NCBI GenBank assembly: GCA_021808665.1
Contig: JAKBBA010000198.1
Location: 1 to 5,448 of the forward strand
DNA: 5,448 nt
Source of the DNA: Actinomycetes bacterium
GTDB lineage: Bacteria; Actinomycetota; Acidimicrobiia; Acidimicrobiales; Palsa-688
Reading direction: 5' to 3'
Shown: positions 1-5,448 of the stretch, one piece after another
Layout of the letters: every line of letters begins with the position of its first letter
Numbering within the stretch: the first letter of the stretch is position 1
The notes under the pieces: generated by a model
What the model saw: only the letters and a program-made list of their open reading frames with translations
The model's database searches: none
What the model was told of the DNA's origin: nothing
Made by a program: the position numbers and the translations under genes

Positions 1-375
1 TCTCGGCGCTGCCGCCCCCGGTTGCGAATGGCCTGGCGCCGGCGCTCCCGGACTGACGGGTATGGAAGCGGAACGCCTAGGACCGCCGGGCGCAGCCGCC
101 GTGCGGGTCAGGACTTTCCCCTCCTCCGGGTTCATCACGACGAAGCTGACGGCCACGTCCTTGACGCCTCCGAGACTGGTAATAGCCTCCCTCACTCTGG
201 TCGAAATCTCGACGCGAGAAGGGCTGTCGACATCGGGGAGAGCGACCGTGACCGATACCTTCCTCCTTCGCACTTCGACGTCGCGGATCATCCCCAAGTC
301 GGTGAGACTCCGCCTGAGCTCAGGTTCCTCAACCTTTGTGAGTGCGCCCATCACCTGCTCGCTGCTCGGCGACAC
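1..375 (-). CDS. Mrp/ApbC-family Fe-S carrier ATPase, N-terminal part (DUF59/MIP18 domain), cut by window edge
   Basis: Mrp/ApbC proteins are cytosolic P-loop ATPases that carry or transfer Fe-S clusters. Only the N-terminal 125 residues are here. The DUF59/MIP18 domain spans about residues 6-92: a V-x-x-A-L helix, an E-E-P-E-L turn (16-20), S-L-x-D-L-G-M-I (23-30), a V-S-V-T-V strand (40-44), and the closing V-M-N-P-E-E (80-85). A Pro/Gly/Ala-rich linker then leads off the edge, so the expected P-loop lies outside the window. I chose the GTG at 375 because GGGAAAGGA sits just upstream and the N-terminus then matches the usual family length. An in-frame ATG at 414 would add 13 residues and has no clear ribosome site. 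The family often has Cys-Pro where this protein has Ser51-Pro52. Seen: the domain motifs. Inferred: that the missing half is the ATPase; a stand-alone DUF59 protein is possible but less likely given the linker. Confidence 0.78.
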   Translation of the reverse strand, partial: MSPSSEQVMGALTKVEEPELRRSLTDLGMIRDVEVRRRKVSVTVALPDVDSPSRVEISTRVREAITSLGGVKDVAVSFVVMNPEEGKVLTRTAAAPGGPRRSASIPVSPGAPAPGHSQPGAAAPR

Positions 376-381
376 GAACGG

Positions 382-390
382 TCCTTTCCC
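382..390 (-). promoter_or_regulatory. Shine-Dalgarno site favouring the GTG start at 375
   Basis: The minus strand reads GGGAAAGGA, with six bases between the GGA core and the GTG at 375-373. No comparable site precedes the in-frame ATG at 414, so this site decides the start of the Mrp-like gene. Confidence 0.5.
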
Positions 391-433
391 GCGATCTCGA
401 ATGCCGGCAGACATCGCCCACCGTCGCGATAGG

Positions 434-440
434 TAGGATA
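434..440. promoter_or_regulatory. Putative bidirectional -10 element between divergent genes
   Basis: The heptamer TAGGATA contains TAGGAT on the plus strand and TATCCT on the minus strand, both fitting the TANNNT -10 pattern. On the plus strand, six bases separate TAGGAT from the GTG at 446. That is the spacing expected for a leaderless transcript starting at the start codon, and no Shine-Dalgarno site precedes this GTG. On the minus strand, transcription would start near 428, upstream of both candidate Mrp-like starts. No convincing -35 hexamer is visible on either side. The assignment rests on position and pattern only. Confidence 0.35.
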
Positions 441-445
441 CCGCC

Positions 446-682
446 GTGGGCACTGGAGCCTCCGAGGTTAGCGAGCGCCACCTGGGTGAGGTTCGCGTCG
501 ATACGCGCATCCCCGTGCGCGCCGAACCGCTGAGCGATCAGGGGTTCGCGGCCGCCGTTGCCGCGGTCACCAGCGCCTTCGGTGATCCGACTCGACGTCA
601 TATGTACACTTTCGCCGCCCACGGCTACGAAGCGCGCGTCGAGGCGCGTGGTTCCTCCTTCGCCTTAGTATCATCTAGGTGA
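446..682 (+). CDS. Small ORF, probable internally deleted remnant of an ArsR-like helix-turn-helix regulator
   Basis: The 78-codon GTG-start ORF ends in a GTGA overlap with the desulfurase-like gene. Residues 35-51 (an Ala/Val-rich helix then F-G-D-P-T-R-R) match the opening of the winged-helix domain of ArsR-like regulators, which normally continues through a DNA-recognition helix. Here, within about six residues, the sequence jumps to A-A-H-G-Y-E-A-R-V-E (57-66). That resembles a segment found much later in larger actinobacterial regulators of this type, which run over 200 residues. The recognition helix and the later Cys-containing C-terminus are absent, and the last residues (67-78) match nothing I know. 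My reading is one large in-frame deletion plus loss of the 3' end, leaving a product unlikely to bind DNA. It may persist because its translation couples to the next gene. A genuine small protein of unknown role is the alternative. The family comparison is from memory. Confidence 0.5.
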   Translation: MGTGASEVSERHLGEVRVDTRIPVRAEPLSDQGFAAAVAAVTSAFGDPTRRHMYTFAAHGYEARVEARGSSFALVSSR

Positions 683-1821
683 CGCCTGCCTTGCGGGCCT
701 ACCTGGATCACGCGTCGAGTTCACAGTTGCGACAATGCGCCCTTGACGCCATGATCTCGTGGCTGGCCGCGGCCGACCCGGGGCGCATCCACTTCGAAGG
801 TCGGTCGTCACGACAGCGTCTGGAGGACGCCCGCGACCAGGTGGCCGCCCTTCTCGGGGCACGTCCGAGGGAGGTGGTTTTTACATCCGGTGCGACGGAA
901 TCGGTCAACGCTGCGGTCTACGGGAGCCATGCGTCCAGACGGGAACCCGTCGCCGTGCTCCCCCGCGTCGAGTCGGCAGCGGTCAGAGAATCCTCCGCCC
1001 GCTGGGCCGGGGAGATCCGATGGGTGAACGTCGACCCCGAAGGTTTCGTCCTCGTCGACGAGCTCGATCGACTCGTCCACGACGGCAACGTAGCGCTCGT
1101 GCACTGCCAGTTAGCCAACCAGGAGGTCGGCACCCTTCAACCGGTGCGCGAGGTCGCTGACATTTGTCAGGCGACCGGGGTCTTGCTGCACGTCGACGCG
1201 ACTGCAGCGACCGGGGTCGTGAGGATCGACTTCGACGCCCTCGGGGTCGACCTGATGTCGGTTTCGTGCCATCACATTGGCGGCCCAACAAACGTCGGGG
1301 CCCTTCTGGTGCGAAGGGGCCTCCGGATCGACCCGCTCCTCCTCGGAGGAGCCCAGGAGCGTGCCCGCAGGGCGGGACTGGAGAACGTCGCCGGCGCCGT
1401 GGGTTTTGCTGCGGTAGCCGAGACACTGGTCGCGGGCGACTCGCTCACCGCGGAAACGGCTCGAGCGCGACTTCAAGCGCAAACCTTGCGCGACGTCGCC
1501 GCCTCCCTCGACGGGACGCGCCTCTACGGGCCCGTCGATCCGCTTCGGCGGCTGCCGGGTCTTGTCTGCCTCGGCTTCGATGACCTCGAGGCGGAACCGG
1601 TGCTTGTAGGCCTGGACCAGAAAGGGGTCGCCGCCCATTCTGGCAGCTCGTGCTCGTCCGAAATGCTGGAGCCTTCTCCGGTGCTCGCAGCGATGGGCTT
1701 CAACTCTGAGCGTAGCCTCCGGTTCTCGGTCGGCTGGAACACATCTGATGCCGAGATCGACTTCGCCGGCGAGAGGTTGGCGGAGGTCGTCGGCGAACTC
1801 CGCCGTCTCCGGGCAAACTAA
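679..1821 (+). CDS. Cysteine desulfurase-family (NifS/IscS-like) protein lacking the PLP-binding lysine
   Basis: The protein is 380 residues, normal for the family, which uses PLP to take sulfur from cysteine for Fe-S clusters and tRNA thiolation. Family marks in order: Y-L-D-H-A (8-12), I-H-F-E-G-R (37-42), T-S-G-A-T-E-S (69-75), N-Q-E-V-G-T (147-152), H-V-D-A (171-174), G-G-P-T-N-V-G-A (201-208), A-R-R-A-G-L-E-N-V, S-G-S-S-C-S-S-E with the persulfide Cys at 325, and a final R-F-S-V-G strand. Three active-site residues are replaced: the Schiff-base Lys by His199 in S-C-H-H, the ring-stacking His by Ser99 in V-E-S-A-A-V, and the Gln of D-A-T-Q by Ala176. Contacts to phosphate and ring nitrogen (Thr73, Asp173, Ser196, His198) remain. 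Classical desulfurase chemistry is therefore unlikely. It may be a non-catalytic paralogue, have another activity, or be decaying without frameshifts. The GTG start overlaps the upstream stop and has no strong ribosome site, suggesting translational coupling. Confidence 0.88.
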   Translation: MTPALRAYLDHASSSQLRQCALDAMISWLAAADPGRIHFEGRSSRQRLEDARDQVAALLGARPREVVFTSGATESVNAAVYGSHASRREPVAVLPRVESAAVRESSARWAGEIRWVNVDPEGFVLVDELDRLVHDGNVALVHCQLANQEVGTLQPVREVADICQATGVLLHVDATAATGVVRIDFDALGVDLMSVSCHHIGGPTNVGALLVRRGLRIDPLLLGGAQERARRAGLENVAGAVGFAAVAETLVAGDSLTAETARARLQAQTLRDVAASLDGTRLYGPVDPLRRLPGLVCLGFDDLEAEPVLVGLDQKGVAAHSGSSCSSEMLEPSPVLAAMGFNSERSLRFSVGWNTSDAEIDFAGERLAEVVGELRRLRAN

Positions 1822-1822
1822 A

Positions 1823-1877
1823 GGCGCCAGGCAGCACTCGCTCGCTCGCTCGCAGCGAGGTTCTCGCCTCCGGCGTC
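1823..1877. terminator. Possible shared terminator or hairpin region between convergent genes
   Basis: The 70 bp gap separates two genes that converge. A hairpin can form from CTCGCT (1845-1850) and AGCGAG (1854-1859) around a CGC loop. An outer arm can pair GGCGCC (1823-1828) with GGCGTC (1872-1877), using one G-T wobble. There is no T-tract on either strand, so this is not a textbook intrinsic terminator. Position is the main support. Confidence 0.3.
1837..1852 (+). repeat. CTCG tetranucleotide tandem repeat, four copies
   Basis: Four perfect head-to-tail CTCG units lie directly downstream of the desulfurase-like gene, and the last units form one arm of the hairpin described for this gap. 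Such a simple repeat can vary in copy number by slippage. It is non-coding here. Confidence 0.6.
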
Positions 1878-1891
1878 CACAAGGTTGGAAC

Positions 1892-3043
1892 TCAGCCTTT
1901 CGCGGCTGCTGCCTGCTCCGCCTTCGCTTTAGCCAACGCCTGGGAAACCTCGGCCTTCAGGCTCGCCTCCGGCTGATGACCGAGGTACCATTCGAGCTCC
2001 GGGATGGCATCGGTGTAGTCACCTTCGCCCAGGAGCGCTATCCCCCGGTAGACGTGGGCAGGGCCGTATGCCGGGTCCACCTTCTCCGCATTGGCGAGCA
2101 TCGCCAGCCCCTTGGCGAGTAGGGTCGGTTGCCCCGTCTGCGCTAGCAGCCATCCCTCCCCGCAGAGCGCCTCGACGTTCGTCTGGTCGACGTTTAGAAC
2201 TTTTTGGTACTCGCCTACGGCGGCGACGACGTTACCCTTGGACTCGTCGGCGTTGGCTGCCAGCAGTTCCGCCGATACTTGGGGACCGGTGAGAGTCTTG
2301 CCGGTCACCTCCTCGCCCGGTAGGCGGGTCCCCGTGAATGCGGCCAGGGCCCACGAGGAGCCCCCGACGACAAGGACAACCCCCGCGCCTGCAAGCACCC
2401 ATCGCTTCGTTTTGGATCGACGCAAAAGGCTTGCGGGCACGACCCCTTGCCCCTCAGCCGGTGACGCCGAGACAATGGGGGCGCCATCCACAGCCGGCGT
2501 GGCTGCGCCGGGGGCGCTTTGGCCTTCCGTTGCCTCTCCAGAAGCAGACGCCGCGTGCGCGCCTAGCGGGAGATCGTCGGGATCCTCGAGGCGGCCGCGG
2601 TTCCGCCACTTTCTCAGCACGAAACCGACCCCGACCAGCGCTGCGATAGCAGCCACAATCGGCAAGATCCATACGACCAATCCCGCCCCCGTTGCCGGAG
2701 GTTTCTCCAAGATACTGGGACCGTACTCAGCTACGAGTCCGGACAGGATCCCGTTTTGACTTTCGCCATTTTGAAGGTCGTTTTTGATCTGATCTCGTAT
2801 CTCCACCGCCGGGGTCGCCTGGCTTTGGGCAACGGTCTCACCGTTACACACTGGGCAGCGCACGAGCCCGGCGATGTGAGCCGTTCGAGCGTCGATACTG
2901 CCCCTAGTCGAAGCCTGATGGATGCCAAGTCCGAGAACCACGCAGGCCACCACGACAAGGGCGATCCACGGCAGCCACCTTCGCGCGTGGTCGAGCATGC
3001 CGGCACTGCCAGTCGCCTCGCAATCACTGGCAGGAAGATTCAC
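1892..3043 (-). CDS. ccmH: Cytochrome c maturation CcmH fused to a CcmI-like TPR domain
   Basis: The 383-residue membrane protein of System I (Ccm) is predicted to keep apocytochrome thiols reduced and present apocytochrome to the CcmF haem lyase. Layout: membrane segment at about 24-41; CcmH domain with R-C-P-V-C (62-66), an I-R-D-Q-I helix, and Y-G-P-S-I-L-E-K-P (107-115); second membrane segment at about 121-144; an Ala/Pro/Gly/Glu-rich linker at about 153-205; third membrane segment at about 215-236; then two to three TPR-like helical repeats at about 255-355 and an Ala/Lys-rich tail. Fusion of CcmH with a CcmI-type TPR part is known, for example in E. coli CcmH. The two Cys form the redox pair, and the three membrane segments would place both the CcmH domain and the TPR domain outside the membrane. 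The GTG start overlaps the ccmG stop (GTGA). No good ribosome site is visible, so coupling is likely; an in-frame ATG at 2998 is an alternative start. Confidence 0.9.
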   Translation of the reverse strand: MNLPASDCEATGSAGMLDHARRWLPWIALVVVACVVLGLGIHQASTRGSIDARTAHIAGLVRCPVCNGETVAQSQATPAVEIRDQIKNDLQNGESQNGILSGLVAEYGPSILEKPPATGAGLVVWILPIVAAIAALVGVGFVLRKWRNRGRLEDPDDLPLGAHAASASGEATEGQSAPGAATPAVDGAPIVSASPAEGQGVVPASLLRRSKTKRWVLAGAGVVLVVGGSSWALAAFTGTRLPGEEVTGKTLTGPQVSAELLAANADESKGNVVAAVGEYQKVLNVDQTNVEALCGEGWLLAQTGQPTLLAKGLAMLANAEKVDPAYGPAHVYRGIALLGEGDYTDAIPELEWYLGHQPEASLKAEVSQALAKAKAEQAAAAKG

Positions 3044-3663
3044 GCAGCGGCCTGGGAAATCGACTTGTCCACCTGTGCCGATGTGACGCCGCCGAAGAAC
3101 TTGGCGACCACTGTTCCAGCTGGGTCGATCAGGTACGACTCCGGTATTCCTGTCACTCCGTATGCCACCTCAGCGGAGGGATCGTTGATAGCCGGCCACG
3201 GCGCATGGTTGGAGGCTAGGAATGCAGCCAGGTTTGCCGAGTCGCTCGGATCGAACTCGACAGCGAAGACAGTTGCGTCACCCGACACCGCATGTTCGGA
3301 TTGAAATGTCAGCAGCTGGGGCGTTTCATTCCTGCAGGGAATGCACCAGCTGGCGGAGAAGTTGAGAAGGACCCACCGGCCGCGAAAGGAGGAAAGCGAG
3401 AAGCTTCCCTTACCGTCGAGCGCCCTGCCCGACACTTGCGGGGCCGGCTTGCCGAGCAGCGGGCTGGAGGCTACCGAATCGGCTACCGGCTTGCTAGATG
3501 CAAGCAGTGTGATCAGAACTGCCAGCAGCGCAGCTACGACCAAGGACACATAAAGGACCGCTCGGGACCGCCGCCGGCGTGGGGTACCGGTTTGTGAAAC
3601 GTCGGGTACTGGAACCCTCGGCTCTGAAAACTCGGACTGGGAGACGTCTGGCTGCGGCCTCAT
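3040..3663 (-). CDS. ccmG: CcmG/DsbE/TlpA-type membrane-anchored thiol:disulfide oxidoreductase
   Basis: The 207-residue protein has a single N-terminal anchor and a thioredoxin-fold domain facing outward. It would reduce the haem-binding CXXCH thiols of apocytochrome c, working with CcmH. An unusually long charged leader (1-34) ends in a run of Arg that fits a cytoplasmic stop before the membrane helix (about 35-54). The redoxin domain starts at L-L-G-K-P-A-P (69-75), has the active site W-C-I-P-C at 106-110, then R-N-E-T-P, and carries the cis-proline loop G-I-P-E-S (172-176, Pro174) followed by Y-L-I-D. The gene overlaps ccmF upstream (ATGA) and ccmH downstream (GTGA). The ATG start is supported by GGAGG just upstream. 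The leader contains P-D-V-S-Q twice (5-9 and 20-24). Sequence alone does not separate CcmG from TlpA/ResA, but the ccmF-ccmH setting favours CcmG. Confidence 0.9.
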   Translation of the reverse strand: MRPQPDVSQSEFSEPRVPVPDVSQTGTPRRRRSRAVLYVSLVVAALLAVLITLLASSKPVADSVASSPLLGKPAPQVSGRALDGKGSFSLSSFRGRWVLLNFSASWCIPCRNETPQLLTFQSEHAVSGDATVFAVEFDPSDSANLAAFLASNHAPWPAINDPSAEVAYGVTGIPESYLIDPAGTVVAKFFGGVTSAQVDKSISQAAA

Positions 3664-5448
3664 TGTCCTCCACTCGCCGTGCCGAGACCCATGGGTCGAA
3701 TCGGAACTCGTACCAGCACTTCAGGATGGTCGACGAGGTTCTCGGGGATTACCGCATCTTCAGCTTCCGCCCCCACCGCCTCAGGTTTCGGCTTGGCGTC
3801 TCGTTTGCGTCTCGGCCACGCAGACATCAAAGTCCCAAACGCCATGACAGCTCCCCCAAGCCATATCCAACTGACGAGTGGTTCTACGATGACTCCAATC
3901 ACCACAGCCGACGTCGGCTTTGCCGGCGTCGACGCGAGAGTCAGGTAGACGTCCTCGCTGAGCGTGCTGCGAACCGACGGGGTTCCGATGGCTTCTTGAG
4001 CAAAGGGATAGTCGCTTATAGCCGGGTCGAGGCGCACAGAGTTGTCCATCACCACCCGGGCTTCCAAGCCGGTATGAGTTGGCGTGGCGATGTTTGCGAT
4101 TCCCAGGTACTTGAAGGTGTGGCCGTCGAATGTTGCGGTCTGACCCGGGTTCAGGGTGAGCTGACGGCTTACCGCGAACGAATGGCTTGCTGCGAAGCCC
4201 ACAGCTATCAGCACCACGCCGATATGGACGATCATGCCCCCCCCTGCGGGGCCGGTTGCACCGGTAATGCCTCGCCCCTTGACCTCCACGAAGAGTTGGC
4301 GCAGAGCTGTTGCGAATGCAAAACCGCCAAGTCCGAACGCCAGAAGCGGATTCAGGCCCCGAACTCCGGCGAGGACAGCCACCACTAGCACGGCAACGGC
4401 GAACGCTGCCGGTTTGAGTAGCCTCCGACGCAGAAGGTTAGGGGAAGCCTTTCGCCATGGCAGGACCGGAGCAACGGCCATCAGGAACAGGATGCAGACG
4501 ACGATAGGCATCGTCAGGGTATTGAAATACGGCGCGCCTACGGTCAGCTGCTGGCCGTTGACCGCTTGGACCACCAAGGGATAGACGGTGCCTAGCAGGA
4601 CGACCAGCGCAAACGCGCCGAATGCCAGGTTGTTGACTAAGAAGGCTGCCTCGCGGGAGGCGGCAGAACCTATCGACCCGGGCGATCGAAGCAGGTCTCC
4701 CCGCCAGGCCAACAACCCGACTGACAGTGCTACAACCGCCGCAAACAAAACCAGTAGCGGCGGGCCGATGCCGGTGTTGTTGAACGAGTGAACAGAAGCG
4801 AGGATCCCCGAGCGCGTGAGGAAGGTGGCAAGGATGGTCAGGCTGAACGTTGCCGTCAGAAGCGACAGGTTCCACACCCGGAGCATTCCCCGCTGCTCTT
4901 GAACCCGCACCGAGTGAAGGTACGCGGTAGCAGTGATCCAAGGCACGAATGCCGCATTCTCCACCGGATCCCACGCCCAGTAACCGCCCCAACCCAGCAC
5001 CTTGTAACTCCACCAAGCGCCAAGGATCAAGCCGAACGTGAGAAACCCCCAAGAGAACAGAGTCCACCGGCGCATCTCGACAAGCCAGCCCTCGCCGACG
5101 CGACCCGTGATCAGGCTTGCGCAGGCGAAAGCGAAGGGGATGGTAAAGCCGACAAGGCCGAGGTAGAGCAGGGGGGGATGGAACGCCACGAGTACGTTGT
5201 TCTGCAGCAGCGGGTCCGGTCCGGGTCCGTCTGACGGGATAGCACCCTTTACGAGCGTGAATGGATTGGAGCCAGTCAGCATGAGCCCGAAGAAGAACGC
5301 CGCCACGGCGTAGGCAATCGCCATGGCCCAGCCGATCAGCGGATCTGCGGCCCGTTTGCGAAAACGTATAGCCGTCGCCGCGATCCACCCGGCGAGTATT
5401 AGCCCCCACAGCAGGATCGAGCCGGCGAGATTCGACCACATGGCCGTA
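3660..5448 (-). CDS. ccmF: Cytochrome c haem lyase subunit CcmF (CcmF/NrfE family), 5' end beyond window
   Basis: About 595 codons of a multi-spanning membrane protein that joins haem to apocytochrome c outside the membrane. Numbering from the Met at 5441, it has H-P-P-L-L-Y (88-93), the WWD haem-handling motif G-W-G-G-Y-W-A-W-D-P-V-E-N-A (150-163), Y-L-H-S with His176, T-R-S-G-I-L-A-S-V-H with His218, and G-M-I-V-H-I-G with His406. These correspond to the family's conserved haem-ligand and WWD-flanking histidines. At least a dozen hydrophobic segments are visible, with a soluble outward domain at about 415-515 and a charged C-terminal tail after the last helix. The Met at 5441 is internal: the frame stays open upstream, and T-A-M-W-S-N-L-A-G-S matches the T-A-L-W-G-S-Q-E-G-S segment inside E. 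coli CcmF. The family is usually near 650 residues, so perhaps 50-60 residues are missing. First gene of the visible operon; its promoter is outside. Confidence 0.95.
   Translation of the reverse strand, partial: TAMWSNLAGSILLWGLILAGWIAATAIRFRKRAADPLIGWAMAIAYAVAAFFFGLMLTGSNPFTLVKGAIPSDGPGPDPLLQNNVLVAFHPPLLYLGLVGFTIPFAFACASLITGRVGEGWLVEMRRWTLFSWGFLTFGLILGAWWSYKVLGWGGYWAWDPVENAAFVPWITATAYLHSVRVQEQRGMLRVWNLSLLTATFSLTILATFLTRSGILASVHSFNNTGIGPPLLVLFAAVVALSVGLLAWRGDLLRSPGSIGSAASREAAFLVNNLAFGAFALVVLLGTVYPLVVQAVNGQQLTVGAPYFNTLTMPIVVCILFLMAVAPVLPWRKASPNLLRRRLLKPAAFAVAVLVVAVLAGVRGLNPLLAFGLGGFAFATALRQLFVEVKGRGITGATGPAGGGMIVHIGVVLIAVGFAASHSFAVSRQLTLNPGQTATFDGHTFKYLGIANIATPTHTGLEARVVMDNSVRLDPAISDYPFAQEAIGTPSVRSTLSEDVYLTLASTPAKPTSAVVIGVIVEPLVSWIWLGGAVMAFGTLMSAWPRRKRDAKPKPEAVGAEAEDAVIPENLVDHPEVLVRVPIRPMGLGTASGGQ
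3667..3671 (-). promoter_or_regulatory. Shine-Dalgarno site for ccmG, inside the end of ccmF
   Basis: GGAGG on the minus strand lies three bases before the ATG at 3663, within the last codons of ccmF. The spacing is short, but it supports this start and gives ccmG its own ribosome entry in addition to coupling through the ATGA overlap. Confidence 0.55.

Noticed and set aside
22..436. Two plus-strand open frames across the left end
   Set aside because: Both are shadows of the minus-strand DUF59 domain, whose motifs are clear, and their Arg/Ser-rich translations resemble nothing.
329..622. 97-codon minus-strand frame spanning the divergent promoter region
   Set aside because: It overlaps the regulator remnant and the Mrp-like gene in a different frame, and no motif or ribosome site supports it.
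1111..1638. 175-codon minus-strand frame opposite the desulfurase-like gene
   Set aside because: It lies opposite the well-supported class V fold and shows no domain of its own.
2091..2759. 222-codon plus-strand frame opposite ccmH
   Set aside because: It is low-complexity Ser/Pro/Ala sequence mirroring the codons of the CcmH linker and TPR region, with no family match.
3579..4388. 269-codon plus-strand open frame antisense to ccmF and the start of ccmG
   Set aside because: It lies opposite clear CcmF codons, its translation is rich in Arg, His and Ser with no recognisable domain, and long antisense frames are expected in high-GC DNA.
4438..5439. 333-codon minus-strand open frame overlapping ccmF in another frame
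   Set aside because: It is a frame shadow: the composition is Arg/Pro/Gly-rich without membrane segments, while the overlapping frame holds the full WWD and His motifs of CcmF.
5439..5441. ATG at 5441 as the start of ccmF
   Set aside because: The frame is open to the window edge, and the preceding Thr-Ala plus the following residues align with an internal segment of E. coli CcmF, so the true start is upstream.

Overview
This 5.4 kb window is high-GC and gene-dense, and its proteins look like those of a high-GC Gram-positive. The desulfurase-like protein and the Mrp N-terminus most resemble actinobacterial homologues, perhaps from an Acidimicrobiia-like lineage. That placement comes from remembered family motifs, not from a search.

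Left part (1-1821): an Fe-S-related divergon. On the minus strand, the N-terminus of an Mrp/ApbC-type Fe-S carrier (DUF59/MIP18 domain plus linker) runs off the left edge before its P-loop. A short AT-richer spacer (about 376-445) separates it from a plus-strand pair with a GTGA overlap. The first member (446-682) is a 78-codon ORF that looks like an ArsR-like winged-helix regulator with most of its middle deleted. The second (679-1821) is a full-length, in-frame class V aminotransferase-fold protein of the NifS/IscS cysteine desulfurase family. It keeps the sulfur-carrying Cys loop but has His in place of the PLP-binding lysine, and has also lost the PLP-stacking His and the Gln of the D-A-x-Q motif. 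This is the most notable point in the window: a probably non-canonical or dead desulfurase beside a probably broken regulator.

Middle (1822-1891): a 70 bp convergent gap with a CTCG tandem repeat and hairpin potential, possibly a shared terminator.

Right part (1892-5448, minus strand): a tightly packed System I cytochrome c maturation operon, read right to left as ccmF (5' end beyond the window), ccmG-like thioredoxin, and a ccmH-ccmI fusion. Both junctions are 4-nt stop/start overlaps. CcmG and CcmH would handle reduction of the apocytochrome CXXCH thiols outside the membrane, and CcmF would ligate haem to them, with the TPR domain presenting the apocytochrome.

There are no gene-free stretches over 300 bases. 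I saw no tRNA, rRNA, CRISPR array or insertion sequence.
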